Assembly: GCA_009783555.1 (NCBI GenBank)
Contig: WRDH01000012.1
Span: forward strand, 1-61,950
Length of the DNA stretch: 61,950 nucleotides
Source: Oscillospiraceae bacterium
Lineage (GTDB): Bacteria; Bacillota; Clostridia; Oscillospirales; Oscillospiraceae
Direction of reading: 5' to 3'
The position numbers were made by a program, and so were the translations under genes. Below, piece by piece: positions 23,232 to 33,200 of this stretch. The notes below the pieces were generated by a model. It saw only the letters and a program-made list of their open reading frames with translations. It had not been told where the DNA came from and made no database searches. Positions within the stretch are counted from its first letter, which is position 1. Every line of letters begins with the position of its first letter.

Positions 23232-24899
23232 TTACCATAAATCAGGAAAAAAACACTCAACCGTTGTCCCGGCATTTAATTCACTCGTCAGGGTGACCTT
23301 TCCGCCGTGCTGTTCACTGATATGTTTAACAATAGATAAACCCAAACCGGTACCGCCGGTTTTTTTTGAGCGCGATTTGTCTACCCGATAGAATCTTTCA
23401 AATACACGATTTTGATGCTCCTGAGGTATTCCTATTCCTGTATCAGATACACTGATTTTGCATAAGCCGTTTTCTTTATGTATGGAAACGGTGACGCATC
23501 CGTTATCCTTGTTATATTTAATCGCATTATCAATAAGATTAAACAAAAGCTCGTCAATCATTTGCTTATTTGCTTTTATCTCAAAATGTTCACCTTCCGG
23601 ATTAATAATCACACTTTTTTCATCCGCTTTTTGTTGCAAAACCTCTATTACCGACATTGCAAGATCATATAAATCAAACTCTGTATATTCATCCGCACCA
23701 ATCGTCCCCTCATCAAATTCCGACAGCTTTATGATATCTTCAATGATGTTTATAAGCCGTTTTGTTTGAGTCGTGATTTTTCCTGCAAACGCCTTAATGT
23801 CTTCTTCTTGTGCCATACCGTTTTCAATCATTTCAGCCGTTGCGGAAATTGTCGTCAAAGGAGTTTTCAGCTCGTGTGAAACATTGGCAGAAAATTCCCT
23901 TCGCTGCTTTTCTGTCTCATGTTTCTCTGAAATATCATGTAACAGTATAACACCTCCTGATATTTCATAATCACGTACCGGACTGAAATAGACATTAAAT
24001 GTTTTCCCGCTGCGCTCAATGACCATCTCGGCATTCTCGCCTGCCAGACATTTCCGCACAACATCCGGAAAGCCAAAATCTCTGATTATATGAGTAATCT
24101 TTTTCCCGATCATATCTTTATCACTAATGAAATCCGAAGCACTTCTATTGACTGACAATAAAACGGCATCCTTGTCTATAAGAATGAGTCCCTCATTCAT
24201 ACTTTCCATAATAACTTCGATGGTTTCGGACCGGCTTCGAAGCATATCGATTTGATTGTTGATTTTGCTTTTTTGCTGATCGATTTTTCTCACGAGCGGT
24301 ACAAGCTCATCGTATACATCAGAGTTATCGCTGTCAAAGTCTATCGCGGCAAGCGGTTTGAGTATTTCCTTTGTAAGCTTGCCCGCAAGAATTGACGCTA
24401 TCAGCATAATCAACACAGTCACGGCAGCAATGGGTGCAAGCAATGCGATGAACACACCGGCGATGTTATGCATTGTTTTTGAAATACGCAACACATCACC
24501 ATTATCCAGTCTAATCGCATAGTAATATGTTTCATCAAGCAACGTTAATGAAAAGCGTGTCGATTCACCGTGTCCGTATTGTATAGCGGAACGGAACTCA
24601 GGGCGGTCACTATGATTGTCAAGCGAAGCGATAGAAGCCATATTATCAAGCAACACAGTCCCATCTCTTGCGATAATCGTTATTCGGGCTGCGTCTAAAT
24701 CACCGGTATAGAAATCTTTTATTCCTGTGCTGCCGATTGTATTATTAATAACATCAGCTATCAGGTTTGCCCGATCCTTTACAGAAGCAATCTCATTATT
24801 TCTGATTGCAGTATTAACAATGATACTGACTGATACAGATAATAATATTACGCACAACAATATCATGAGCAAGAAATTTCTAAAGATACGTTTTTTCAT
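23232..24899 (-). CDS. phoR: PhoR-type phosphate sensor histidine kinase
   Basis: This membrane kinase phosphorylates PhoB, encoded upstream in the same operon. The start is ATG 24897-24899 (GAAAGGAA ten bases before). TM1 is at about 7-28 and TM2 near 145-170, with an extracellular sensor between. Then come a linker, a PAS domain (about 225-315: MESMNEGLILIDKDAVLLSVN), HisKA with FSANVSHELKTPLTTI, N-box FNLIDNAIKYNKDNG, DTGIGIP and KKTGGTGLGLSIVKHI. PhoR in this setting usually reads phosphate status through PstSCAB-PhoU rather than binding phosphate itself. The order with pst and phoU makes the assignment strong. Confidence 0.93.
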   Translation of the reverse strand: MKKRIFRNFLLMILLCVILLSVSVSIIVNTAIRNNEIASVKDRANLIADVINNTIGSTGIKDFYTGDLDAARITIIARDGTVLLDNMASIASLDNHSDRPEFRSAIQYGHGESTRFSLTLLDETYYYAIRLDNGDVLRISKTMHNIAGVFIALLAPIAAVTVLIMLIASILAGKLTKEILKPLAAIDFDSDNSDVYDELVPLVRKIDQQKSKINNQIDMLRSRSETIEVIMESMNEGLILIDKDAVLLSVNRSASDFISDKDMIGKKITHIIRDFGFPDVVRKCLAGENAEMVIERSGKTFNVYFSPVRDYEISGGVILLHDISEKHETEKQRREFSANVSHELKTPLTTISATAEMIENGMAQEEDIKAFAGKITTQTKRLINIIEDIIKLSEFDEGTIGADEYTEFDLYDLAMSVIEVLQQKADEKSVIINPEGEHFEIKANKQMIDELLFNLIDNAIKYNKDNGCVTVSIHKENGLCKISVSDTGIGIPQEHQNRVFERFYRVDKSRSKKTGGTGLGLSIVKHISEQHGGKVTLTSELNAGTTVECFFPDLW

Positions 24900-24943
24900 G
24901 AAAAGTCTATTCCTTTCGTAAATTACAGGCACAAATCACATTT

Positions 24944-25621
24944 TTACTCCCCGAACTTATATCCTACATTGCGAATTGTTTTGATATTCTGAGCAAGCAT
25001 ACCCAACTTTTGCCTGAGTGAGCGAATATGCATATCGAGTGTACGGCTTTCGCCTTCAAAGTCATACCCCCAAACAGTTTCCAGAATTTTACTCCTGTCA
25101 AGAGCAAGCCCTTTATTCAGCATTAGATAGTGAAGCAGTTCATACTCTTTAAATGTCAATATTATCGGCTCACCATCCACGGTAACGGTACGTCTGGTGT
25201 TGTCAATTGTAATGCCGCCATATTCAAGCTTCTTGTCCGGTTCATTCTCCACGCCGCTTCTTCGTAAAACGGCATTTACTCTTGAAACAAGCTCCATTAC
25301 ACCAAAGGGTTTTGTGACATAGTCGTCAGCACCGAAATCCAAACCCTTAACCTTGTCAAGCTCGCTCCCTTTTGCGGTCAACATGATTACCGGCAGCTTT
25401 TTTGTATTATTTGAGCTTCTCAGCTTTTTCAAAATATCGAGTCCATCGTCACCCGGCAGCATGATATCAAGCAAAACAAGAGCGGGACTGGAGTCATTCA
25501 TGGCTTTATAAAACTCCAAAGAACTTTCAAACCCGGTCACTTCAAACCCTGCGGAACAAAGTGCGTATTTTACAACCTCACGAATATCTTCATCATCTTC
25601 TACTATGTAGATTTTCAGCAT
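24944..25621 (-). CDS. phoB: PhoB/PhoP-type response regulator
   Basis: The 225-residue OmpR-family regulator has a receiver domain (about 1-120: EDDEDI, LLDIMLPGDDG, LTAKG, DDYVTKPFG) and a winged-helix DNA-binding domain (about 130-225: LTFKEYELLHYLMLNKG, ILETVWGYDFEGESRTLDMH, RSLRQKLG, RNVGYKFGE). It should bind the 11-bp-spaced TTTACA repeats found upstream of pstS. It overlaps phoU by seven bases and is followed by phoR, so the two-component pair is co-transcribed with the transporter, giving positive autoregulation. Confidence 0.95.
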   Translation of the reverse strand: MLKIYIVEDDEDIREVVKYALCSAGFEVTGFESSLEFYKAMNDSSPALVLLDIMLPGDDGLDILKKLRSSNNTKKLPVIMLTAKGSELDKVKGLDFGADDYVTKPFGVMELVSRVNAVLRRSGVENEPDKKLEYGGITIDNTRRTVTVDGEPIILTFKEYELLHYLMLNKGLALDRSKILETVWGYDFEGESRTLDMHIRSLRQKLGMLAQNIKTIRNVGYKFGE

Positions 25622-26295
25622 GAACTTTCTCCCTCGTTTTCAATAATATCGATATCTTTATGCTTACCGGTCATAGAAAATACGACCCACTCGGCAATAT
25701 TTTCCGCGTGATCGCCAATACGTTCAAAATACTTCGCTATCATCAGCAAATCCATTGCCTGTCCGCCATTTTTGCTGTCTTCGCGTATAAGCTCAACCAG
25801 TTCATATTTTATAATATCGAACAACTCATCGACCACATCATCGTGCTTAATGACCGAAAGTGCCAAATCCAAATCCTTCGCAACAAATGCGTCAATGCTC
25901 TCCGAAACCATTTTCACAGTAGCCTCCGCCATTTGCGGTATATGTTCAAGCGCTTTTATATACGGCGTTCCTGCAAGCATAATTGCTATCTCGGCAATGT
26001 CGGCTGCTTGATCTCCAATACGCTCCATGTCTGTTATCATTTTTAGTGCTGCGGATATAAACCGGAGATCTCTCGCCACCGGCTGCTGCTGCAGGAGCAG
26101 CTTTAAGCACAATTGCTCAATGTCCTTTTCTTTCTGGTCGACCTCTTTATCATAAGCAATGGCTTTTTTTGCCTGAGCTATATCCTGTGTTTTAAGAGCA
26201 TGTGTTGCTCCTGCAATAGCTGTTTCGATAAGTGCACCCATCTCCACAAGCATATTGCCCAACTGTTCCAGTTGTTCATCATATTTTTTACGCAT
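25615..26295 (-). CDS. phoU: phosphate signalling protein PhoU
   Basis: PhoU links PstSCAB to PhoR and dampens the Pho response when phosphate is plentiful. The start is ATG 26293-26295, nine bases after AAGGAGGA. Two PhoU three-helix repeats are seen, with the metal-site motifs EVDQKEKDIEQLC, DMERIGDQAADIAEIA and VDELFDIIKYEL, ERIGDHAENIAEWVVF. At about 226 residues it has normal length. It lies between pstB and phoB, the usual place. Confidence 0.96.
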   Translation of the reverse strand: MRKKYDEQLEQLGNMLVEMGALIETAIAGATHALKTQDIAQAKKAIAYDKEVDQKEKDIEQLCLKLLLQQQPVARDLRFISAALKMITDMERIGDQAADIAEIAIMLAGTPYIKALEHIPQMAEATVKMVSESIDAFVAKDLDLALSVIKHDDVVDELFDIIKYELVELIREDSKNGGQAMDLLMIAKYFERIGDHAENIAEWVVFSMTGKHKDIDIIENEGESSC

Positions 26296-26331
26296 GATCT
26301 TCATTCCTCCTTGTATCGTAGTATCACACCA

Positions 26332-26359
26332 CACGGGCGACCGGAGCGGTCGCCCCTAC
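26332..26359. repeat. GGGCGACCGG hairpin repeat between pstB and phoU
   Basis: CACGGGCGACCGGAGCGGTC followed by GCCCCTAC forms a GGGCGACC/GGTCGCCC hairpin. It is the same element as 18916-18942, with only the loop changed. Confidence 0.85.
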
Positions 26360-26396
26360 ATAGATTTCTCTGTCTTTTGATATCGCATAATTATAA

Positions 26397-27149
26397 TTAG
26401 CCAAATCGTCCTGTTATATAATCCTCGCACCTGATATCTTTAGGCATAGAAAATACCTGTTCACTGTCGCCAAATTCCACCATTTCACCAAGCAGGAAAA
26501 ACGCTGTGCTGTCGGAAATTCTTGCAGCCTGCTGCATATTATGAGTAACGATGACAACTGTATATTGCTGCTTTAGTTCTGTTATTAAGTCCTCTATTTT
26601 TGAAGTTGAAATAGGGTCAAGTGCTGAAGTAGGTTCATCCATTAAAAGCACATCCGGAGAAACCGATAATGCACGCGCAATACATAGCCGCTGCTGCTGA
26701 CCCCCGGAAAGTGATAACGCACTTTTTTTCAACCTGTCTTTGACTTCATCCCATATCGCAGCATCATTAAGAGCCTTTTCTACGATGTCATCGAGCTTGT
26801 ATTTAGACTTAATACCATGAGTCTTAGGTCCGAATGCAATATTATCGTATATACTCATCGGGAACGGGTTTGGTTTTTGGAAGACCATGCCGACTCGCTT
26901 GCGCAATAAATTTATGTCGATATCGCCGTATATATCTTCACCGTCAAGTAACAACTCACCTGTGATCTTGCATCCTTCCACTAAATCATTCATGCGGTTA
27001 AGACTTTTTATCAGTGTTGATTTACCGCAGCCCGAAGGTCCTATAAACGCTGTGATGGCATTTGCTTCAATATCCATCGAAACATCATGAAGTGCTTGGA
27101 AATCATTATACCACAAGTTAACATTACGAAGCTTGAATTTGTTTGTCAT
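26397..27149 (-). CDS. pstB: phosphate ABC transporter ATP-binding protein
   Basis: This ATPase drives phosphate import by PstSCA. It has Walker [20 protein letters not shown], the Q-loop at [19 protein letters not shown], signature [15 protein letters not shown], Walker [14 protein letters not shown] and the His switch [23 protein letters not shown] is typical of PstB. I chose the ATG at 27147-27149; an ATG four codons earlier sits directly after the ribosome site and is possible. It follows pstA by about 110 bases that include a TAATTTC tandem repeat. Confidence 0.97.
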   Translation of the reverse strand: MTNKFKLRNVNLWYNDFQALHDVSMDIEANAITAFIGPSGCGKSTLIKSLNRMNDLVEGCKITGELLLDGEDIYGDIDINLLRKRVGMVFQKPNPFPMSIYDNIAFGPKTHGIKSKYKLDDIVEKALNDAAIWDEVKDRLKKSALSLSGGQQQRLCIARALSVSPDVLLMDEPTSALDPISTSKIEDLITELKQQYTVVIVTHNMQQAARISDSTAFFLLGEMVEFGDSEQVFSMPKDIRCEDYITGRFG

Positions 27150-27218
27150 ACTAAGGACCATGCCTTTCTGTGAAACAAAACGCTATAAAAACGTTTTCTA
27201 TTTCTGCATTCTGCATTA

Positions 27219-27243
27219 TAATTTCTAATTTCTAATTTCTATA
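27219..27243. repeat. short TAATTTC tandem repeat between pstA and pstB
   Basis: Three seven-base TAATTTC units in a row, preceded by two TTCTGCA units. It is a simple-sequence tract with no recognised role. Confidence 0.55.
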
Positions 27244-27256
27244 CTACTAGCAATTT

Positions 27257-28162
27257 CTATTTTACAATTTTCTTCGCAACTGCTGCACTTAACCAGTTTA
27301 TAAGAAGAACCAGCACAAGCAACACGACACCTGTAGCTGATGCTTGATTAACATGTAAACCTTCATTCGCAAGAACGTACATATGCACCGCAAGAGTTCT
27401 TCCCGAGCCTAAAACACTGTCCGGAACTTGTGCAACAGATCCGGCGGTGAACAATAGTGCAGCAGTTTCTCCCATTACTCTTCCGGTCGCAAGGATTATG
27501 CCTGCAAGAATACCGGGGATTGCACCGGGCAGCACGATTCGAAAAACCGTACGCAGCTTTCCGGCTCCGAGCGCATAGCTTCCCTCACGATAGGATATTG
27601 GTACGCTGATCAATGCTTCTTCTGTTGTACGCATTACCAGCGGCAAAATCATGATTGACAAGGTCAGAGCACCTGCAAGCATTGAGTAACCCCATCCAAT
27701 CGTTACGACAAAAAACAACATTCCAAATAAACCATAGACTATCGATGGTATGCCGGATAAAGTTTCAGCCGTCATGCGTACTATTTTCACAAGTCTGTTA
27801 GCTGACCCCGCATACTCTACAAGGTATATTGCGCTGAATATTCCCAAAGGCCCTGAAATGAGCAGAGCGAGCACTACCATTATCAGGGTGTTGATTATTG
27901 CGGGCATCATAGAAACATTGGTTGTGTTATATTGAAATTCAAATAGACTGAGATTTAAGTGCGGTACTCCGCGAATCAATATATATCCTATAATAAACAG
28001 CAGGACCGCAAAGGTTACAAGTGCTGCGACTGTCACGATAAGGAATAATAATCCCGAAAGCGGATGCTTGATATATCCAAGCAATCTATCCTTATATGAT
28101 GTGGTATTTATGGCTTTTATTGTTAACGGCGGTGCTTTTGCACTAATTGGTTTCAAATTCAT
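27257..28162 (-). CDS. pstA: phosphate ABC transporter permease PstA
   Basis: PstA forms half of the phosphate channel. The 301-residue protein has six membrane segments, the first after a basic N-terminus (about 36-62), and the permease EAA-like loop at SYREGSYALGAGKLRTVFRI, with GIPSIVYGLFGMLFFV and GRVMGETAALLFTAG. These match PstA rather than PstC. Its start overlaps the pstC stop (ATGA), so translation is coupled. Confidence 0.96.
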   Translation of the reverse strand: MNLKPISAKAPPLTIKAINTTSYKDRLLGYIKHPLSGLLFLIVTVAALVTFAVLLFIIGYILIRGVPHLNLSLFEFQYNTTNVSMMPAIINTLIMVVLALLISGPLGIFSAIYLVEYAGSANRLVKIVRMTAETLSGIPSIVYGLFGMLFFVVTIGWGYSMLAGALTLSIMILPLVMRTTEEALISVPISYREGSYALGAGKLRTVFRIVLPGAIPGILAGIILATGRVMGETAALLFTAGSVAQVPDSVLGSGRTLAVHMYVLANEGLHVNQASATGVVLLVLVLLINWLSAAVAKKIVK

Positions 28163-29034
28163 AACTGCTGCCCTCTTTTCTTCATTAGGTTAAAGAGCAC
28201 ATTTATAATGAGAATGAAAACAAACAGTACAACACCTGTAGCAATCAACGCTTCGCGGTGAAGCTCTGCTGCATAACCCATCTCCATAACGATGTTTGCA
28301 GTCAATGTCCTGACCCCTCTGAACAATCCTGTGGGCATACGCGCCTGATTGCCGGCAACAAGTATGACTGCCATAGTTTCTCCTATCGCACGGCCAACTC
28401 CCAAAATTATACTTGTCATGATGCCCGACCCCGCAGCAGGTGTTACTACAAAAAATACACTGCGTTCATGGCTTGCACCCATCGCTACAGCAGCTTCATA
28501 ATAGCTTTCAGGCACAGCCCGTATAGCTGCTTCACTGACTCCGATTATAGTAGGCAAAATCATTATTCCAAGTAGTATAGAAGCCGTGAAAATACTCTGT
28601 CCGTTTCCGCCAAAGGTAATGCCAAATGTTTCCCGGACCATAGGTACAATAACGATCAGCCCGAAGAACCCGTAAACGATCGATGGAATTCCCGCAAGAA
28701 GTTGAGTTGCCGGCTTTAAGTATCTGTATAAAATAGGCGGGCAAAACTTAGCCATAAAAATTGCAGTCAGTACACCGATCGGAACACCTACTATTATCGC
28801 TCCTGCTGTGATATAGATGCTTCCAAGTATCATAGGGAATATTCCGAAAACCTGCGGTGTATCCGAAGGAGCCCAGACCCTTCCCAGCAGGAAGTTAAAG
28901 AAACCTATTTCATGCATTGCCGGCACACCGTTAATAAACAAGAATGCGCAAATCAAAGCTACAGCAAGTATTGATACGGTTGCTGCAAGCATAAAAATAT
29001 ATTTCATTACAGATTCTATTAACTGTTTCTTCAC
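28159..29034 (-). CDS. pstC: phosphate ABC transporter permease PstC
   Basis: PstC is the other permease subunit. It has 291 residues and six membrane segments, with GIPSIVYGFFGLIVIVP, the cytoplasmic loop PESYYEAAVAMGASHERSVF, and GRAIGETMAVILVAGNQARM. The N-terminal FNFLLGRVWAPSDTPQVFGI is typical of PstC. It follows pstS after 105 bases that contain a strong hairpin, and overlaps pstA by four bases. Confidence 0.96.
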   Translation of the reverse strand: MKKQLIESVMKYIFMLAATVSILAVALICAFLFINGVPAMHEIGFFNFLLGRVWAPSDTPQVFGIFPMILGSIYITAGAIIVGVPIGVLTAIFMAKFCPPILYRYLKPATQLLAGIPSIVYGFFGLIVIVPMVRETFGITFGGNGQSIFTASILLGIMILPTIIGVSEAAIRAVPESYYEAAVAMGASHERSVFFVVTPAAGSGIMTSIILGVGRAIGETMAVILVAGNQARMPTGLFRGVRTLTANIVMEMGYAAELHREALIATGVVLFVFILIINVLFNLMKKRGQQL

Positions 29035-29075
29035 TTATGTTTTTCCTTTTGTATTTTTCTTTATCTAATCACCGC

Positions 29076-29104
29076 AAGATTCAGGATTTGGCGTCCTGAA
29101 TCTT
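29076..29104 (-). terminator. pstS-pstC intergenic hairpin
   Basis: A perfect 11-bp stem AAGATTCAGGA/TCCTGAATCTT with a seven-base loop, without a T-run on the minus strand. It more likely protects the pstS message or reduces read-through, so that the binding protein exceeds the permease, than ends transcription completely. Confidence 0.5.
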
Positions 29105-29139
29105 TTGCACGGCGATGTTGCTGTGCTGTCAGATACTAT

Positions 29140-30090
29140 CTAATGAACATCTGACCACCTTGTCTTTTCACCGGTGAAGATTTCTCTCACTTCTTCCATT
29201 GTGAGATTTGTCAGCGGATTGTCGTTATTGACAATAACTGCGATACCGTCCATTGCAATCGTGATTTGCTGATAAAGATTCTCCATTTCGCTGTCTCTTA
29301 TATTGCGGCTTGACATACCGATATCTACGACACCATCGATTGCACCGGTTATTCCCGCGCCCGAGCCTGTCGCATGAACTTCGATATTTGCACCTGTATT
29401 TATTTCCTGATACGCTTCTGCAAGTCTTTCTACAACCGGAGATACTGATGTCGAGCCACCGACTACAACTGTTCCTGTTGCACGGTTGGATTCAAAGGCA
29501 GGTGCGCTTTGATCTACGGGGATGTAACGGTCGGCAACGATTTCCTGACCCTCTTGTGACATTATAAAGCTTAAAAAGTCTTGTGCGACAGGCGAAAGTC
29601 CATCCATCGTTACAACAATAAACGGACGGGCTATTTTATAGTTACCCGCCAATATATTTGCCGGTGTAGGCTCAACTCCGTCGATATTTACCGCTTTAAT
29701 CGAGTTGTCTATAGAACCTGTAGAGATGTATCCAATTGCATATAAATCACCGGAAACATTTGTCATAATCGCATTGGTATTGTTTCCGATAACAGCTTCC
29801 GGGCTGGTCATGTCTGTTGTGTTACCATCTGCACTGACTTCGACACCTGTCAGCTCGACAAAAGCACCGCGTGTTCCGGAACCGCTCTCACGCGATACAA
29901 CTATTATTTCTCTTCTGTTATCGAAATTTGATGTGTCTTGGGCGGGTGCATCTTGAGCGGGTGTATCTTGAGCGGGTGTATCTTGGGATGGATTTCCGTA
30001 TGCCGGTGCTTCCGATGAGCCGTCATCACATGCTGCGAATAAGAATAGTGCGAGAGTACAGACTAGAATCAAAGCTATTGATTTTTTCAT
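29140..30090 (-). CDS. pstS: phosphate-binding lipoprotein PstS
   Basis: PstS captures phosphate outside the membrane for PstCAB. The signal peptide (MKKSIALILVCTLALFLFAA) ends at Cys20 in LFAAC, a lipid-attachment site. A linker of repeated DTPAQ units follows to about residue 50, then a PBP-like fold with phosphate-site segments SRESGSGTRGAF (near 67-79) and GGSTSVSPVVERLAEAYQ plus HATGSGAGITGAIDGVVDIG. The first of these normally lies late in the family, so the two lobes look permuted relative to classical PstS; that arrangement is also known in other Firmicutes PstS proteins. It ends at IFTGEKTRWSDVH. It is first in the operon, behind a Pho box. Confidence 0.93.
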   Translation of the reverse strand: MKKSIALILVCTLALFLFAACDDGSSEAPAYGNPSQDTPAQDTPAQDAPAQDTSNFDNRREIIVVSRESGSGTRGAFVELTGVEVSADGNTTDMTSPEAVIGNNTNAIMTNVSGDLYAIGYISTGSIDNSIKAVNIDGVEPTPANILAGNYKIARPFIVVTMDGLSPVAQDFLSFIMSQEGQEIVADRYIPVDQSAPAFESNRATGTVVVGGSTSVSPVVERLAEAYQEINTGANIEVHATGSGAGITGAIDGVVDIGMSSRNIRDSEMENLYQQITIAMDGIAVIVNNDNPLTNLTMEEVREIFTGEKTRWSDVH

Positions 30091-30156
30091 TTTCTTCCTC
30101 CATTATTATGTTACGCACATAATAAACGGCGGAAGTAAAAACCAAATACAGGTGTG

Positions 30157-30184
30157 TGTAAAATCTATGTAAAATCTTTACAAA
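30157..30184 (-). promoter_or_regulatory. Pho box upstream of pstS
   Basis: On the minus strand TTTACA occurs at 30168-30173 and 30157-30162, with a near match TTTGTA at 30179-30184. The three sit at a strict 11-base period. B. subtilis PhoP binds TT(A/T/C)ACA repeats with this spacing. The site is about 70-95 bases upstream of the pstS start. Confidence 0.75.
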
Positions 30185-30215
30185 TTGTCAGGGGGACGGT
30201 TCTCCTGACAATTTG
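30181..30215 (-). terminator. hairpin variant of the GGGGACGGTT element between the adhesin gene and pstS
   Basis: A perfect 12-bp stem CAAATTGTCAGG/CCTGACAATTTG encloses GGGACGGTTCT, the core of the dispersed element. It starts right after the adhesin stop codon and is followed on the minus strand by TAAAGATTTT, so it may work as that gene's terminator. Its distal arm overlaps the outermost Pho-box repeat. Confidence 0.6.
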
Positions 30216-33200
30216 TTATCTCTTATCCTTCACGCTCTGCCGACGTATAACTATCAATACTGCTGCAGTTGCAACGATTGAGGTCATTAAGCCGAGTACC
30301 AGTATCCAAAGCATTGATACTACGCCTGTTTGCGGCAGACCACCGGTGCCGGTGCCAGTGCCTTCCGAAGTATTAGAATCATCAGCAAAGTTTATAGGAA
30401 TAAACCGCAAATCCACCTGCAAGGGCACCGGAAGACCGTCAAACTCTATTAAGACGCTGCCTCTTGTAATCCTGCCGGTTTTTTCAACAATTTCTTCCAC
30501 GCCGGCAATTGTAGTCGATAATTGTGCTGTAAAGTACCCGTCCTCACACGGCTCAAGAAGAACATATACACAATCAAGCTCATTTAAGTTGCGTACGGCA
30601 ATATGCGACCAATCGGTAGTAAAACCTTCTATGGGAATACCATAAACCGATTGAGATACATAAGGCTTGCCGCCCAAAGCAGGCACACCATCGCTGCAGA
30701 TTTTAAGATTGCCTTCATCAAAACCATCACGCCCGATGACCATGACATTACCACCGATTTTAGAGCCGGATTCATCAACAGTTACGTTGTTTACCGCAAG
30801 TGTCGGTACAAAACGAACTTCGACAGTAACGGAACGCGGCATACCCTCAGCAAGATGACTAAGCACCAGTCTCACAGCACCATTTGGTGTAATGTGTAAA
30901 CGAGCACCCGCACTAATAAATCTACGCAATCCTTCCGGATTATCGGCAGAACTTAAAAGTTCTTCCAACGTTTTTGGCGTGCCGTCCGGATTTAAATAAT
31001 CAGTGACCGTAATCGACTGCTCCTCGGTTTCGCCAAAATCAATATACCGGATGGTGAAATGACCTCCAACCGTCCAGAAGCCTTCAGGCTCCCATCTAAC
31101 GGCAAGAGCATCAGGTATACCCTCAACGCCATCTGCTCCCGTGTACATCTGACCACCATTCTCTTCAACAGTTACAGTGCCTCCCGCATTGGTACGGCGG
31201 GACGGTGCTTGAGAACCTCCATTTTGCGAAATACCTTCATTCGGAGTTGTGTTTACTATCGAGACTACCCTGATAGCTACGTTCTCTACGTCAAGCAAAG
31301 TTGGAGGCAAATCCGCAAGCGGGTCTATACTTGAAGCGCGCCCTAATCGACCATTCATGACAGAACCTTCTTTTAACCCGAATTCATGATGCTCATCTTC
31401 CACGATGTAGAAGTACATCCCTTGAGGTAAATCTCGAATAACAAAACTCTCCCCTGCGGCAATCTCGATTTTGCCATCACTTGTAATTTGCTCTATGTTA
31501 AGTGGAGTCAGCACACTTTCATCGCCGGCATACTTCCCGACAATCACGTGATAATCATGGTTCGTGAGCAGTGTACCTTGTGTCTCCGGATCGGTTATTT
31601 CATTTAGTGAGAAATACACTTCAAATGTAAATCTCGGTGCATTCTCAAGCGGTGCTTTCGGTCCGAAATCCGTATCCTTATGCACCGACAAAGATGTTAT
31701 TTCATCGGACTTCAGGCTGTTGGTGAAGTTAGCGTTAATGATATATCCGTTGTCGTTATTTGGATTTCGTTGACCTGTGGTACTGTTTTCCGGCACAGGC
31801 AGTACCGGTGGGGGTGCAGCCGGTGGAATAATAGCAGCCATATTATAAAAATTTTGTAACGTAGACGGCAATACTTCTTGCACGGCAAATTCCCTGAGTT
31901 TGTCCGTGCCGGGTTCATACTTAGTAAGCCCGTGACCTCTGATAGTATATGACCATACATTACCATTTCTAACCCACACTACATCATAGTCACTTTTTGC
32001 CACCGGTGCCCAATAAGTTCCCGCATCGTAGTAAACATTCAGTTCCAAATTATTCGGTCTGAAACCAAACCTGTTATTACCATCGTTCCAGGTTTTTATG
32101 CCTGATATCGCTATCTTTTCCATAACAACTTCGTTAATGACCGTTGTTCTGAAACCTCCCGCAATAGGCACGGTAGATGATCTGAATGTATAATACGAAG
32201 AGTTGGTATTTCCTATAGTACCTCCGGTAGGATTCCCGGTATTCGGAGAAAATGGATTGGTAATCCCCACACCGCTCGCACCTGTTTCAATAACCCTGTA
32301 ATCCCATGGATTACCATTCGAATCAAACCGCGGCAAACCGGTAAATACTAACTCTTGTACATCCAAAGCAAGCGGGTCTGACCGTAAGGGCCCTCTTCTG
32401 TCAGATATCATATTTTGTGTTACGGGAGCCGGAGATGTTGTCGAGTTCACCACATTTTCAAAAGCTGCCGTACCGATTCTTCTTTGTAAAGTAAACGTCA
32501 AATGCTCGGGTCTCAGACGATATAAGTCACCAAAATCTCCCCACTGCTTCCTGACCGTAACACTTACTGTGTCGAGATTATTTGTAATTGTTACGGAATG
32601 CGCTGTATTAGTATCATCGCTAATGCTTCCTCTAATGCCCCTACTTGATGAACCCACAGCACCATTGCTTCCCGTTGGAGTGTATACATATCCCGCCGAG
32701 TATCCGTTGACAGTTGATGTATTTGAGCCAAGCTCCACAACAGAGTAATACAGCGGAACACTTGTACCCGGTACCGTGACAGAACCTCCCGTGTTTCTCA
32801 TAACCGGCAAACTATTCCATGTATGTGTCCATGTCGACCCTGTAGGTATTACGGTCACAGGGCTTCCAACCGCAGCTCCACCCGTCACACCATCCGGATT
32901 TGCAGTTACATACAATTGCAAACGTATCGAATCGGGTCGTGTATCGTAAAGGTTGTTTTGGTCGTTCCAGAGCTTCTCGGCTGTAAGGCTCATCGATCTG
33001 GGTGTGTAGCTGTTCTGCACTGTTACAACAGTCGCAGAAGCTGTATTGTCTAAATTCTGTACACGTGCGCTCACAGGCTGACCGGTAGCCACACCTGTAC
33101 CGGCATTATTGGTGAACCCTGTCACCGAACCAACACGATAGGCGGCAGGACTGTAGCTTGGAACAACGGTGAGCGGCACTTCTATCACACGGTAGGTGTT

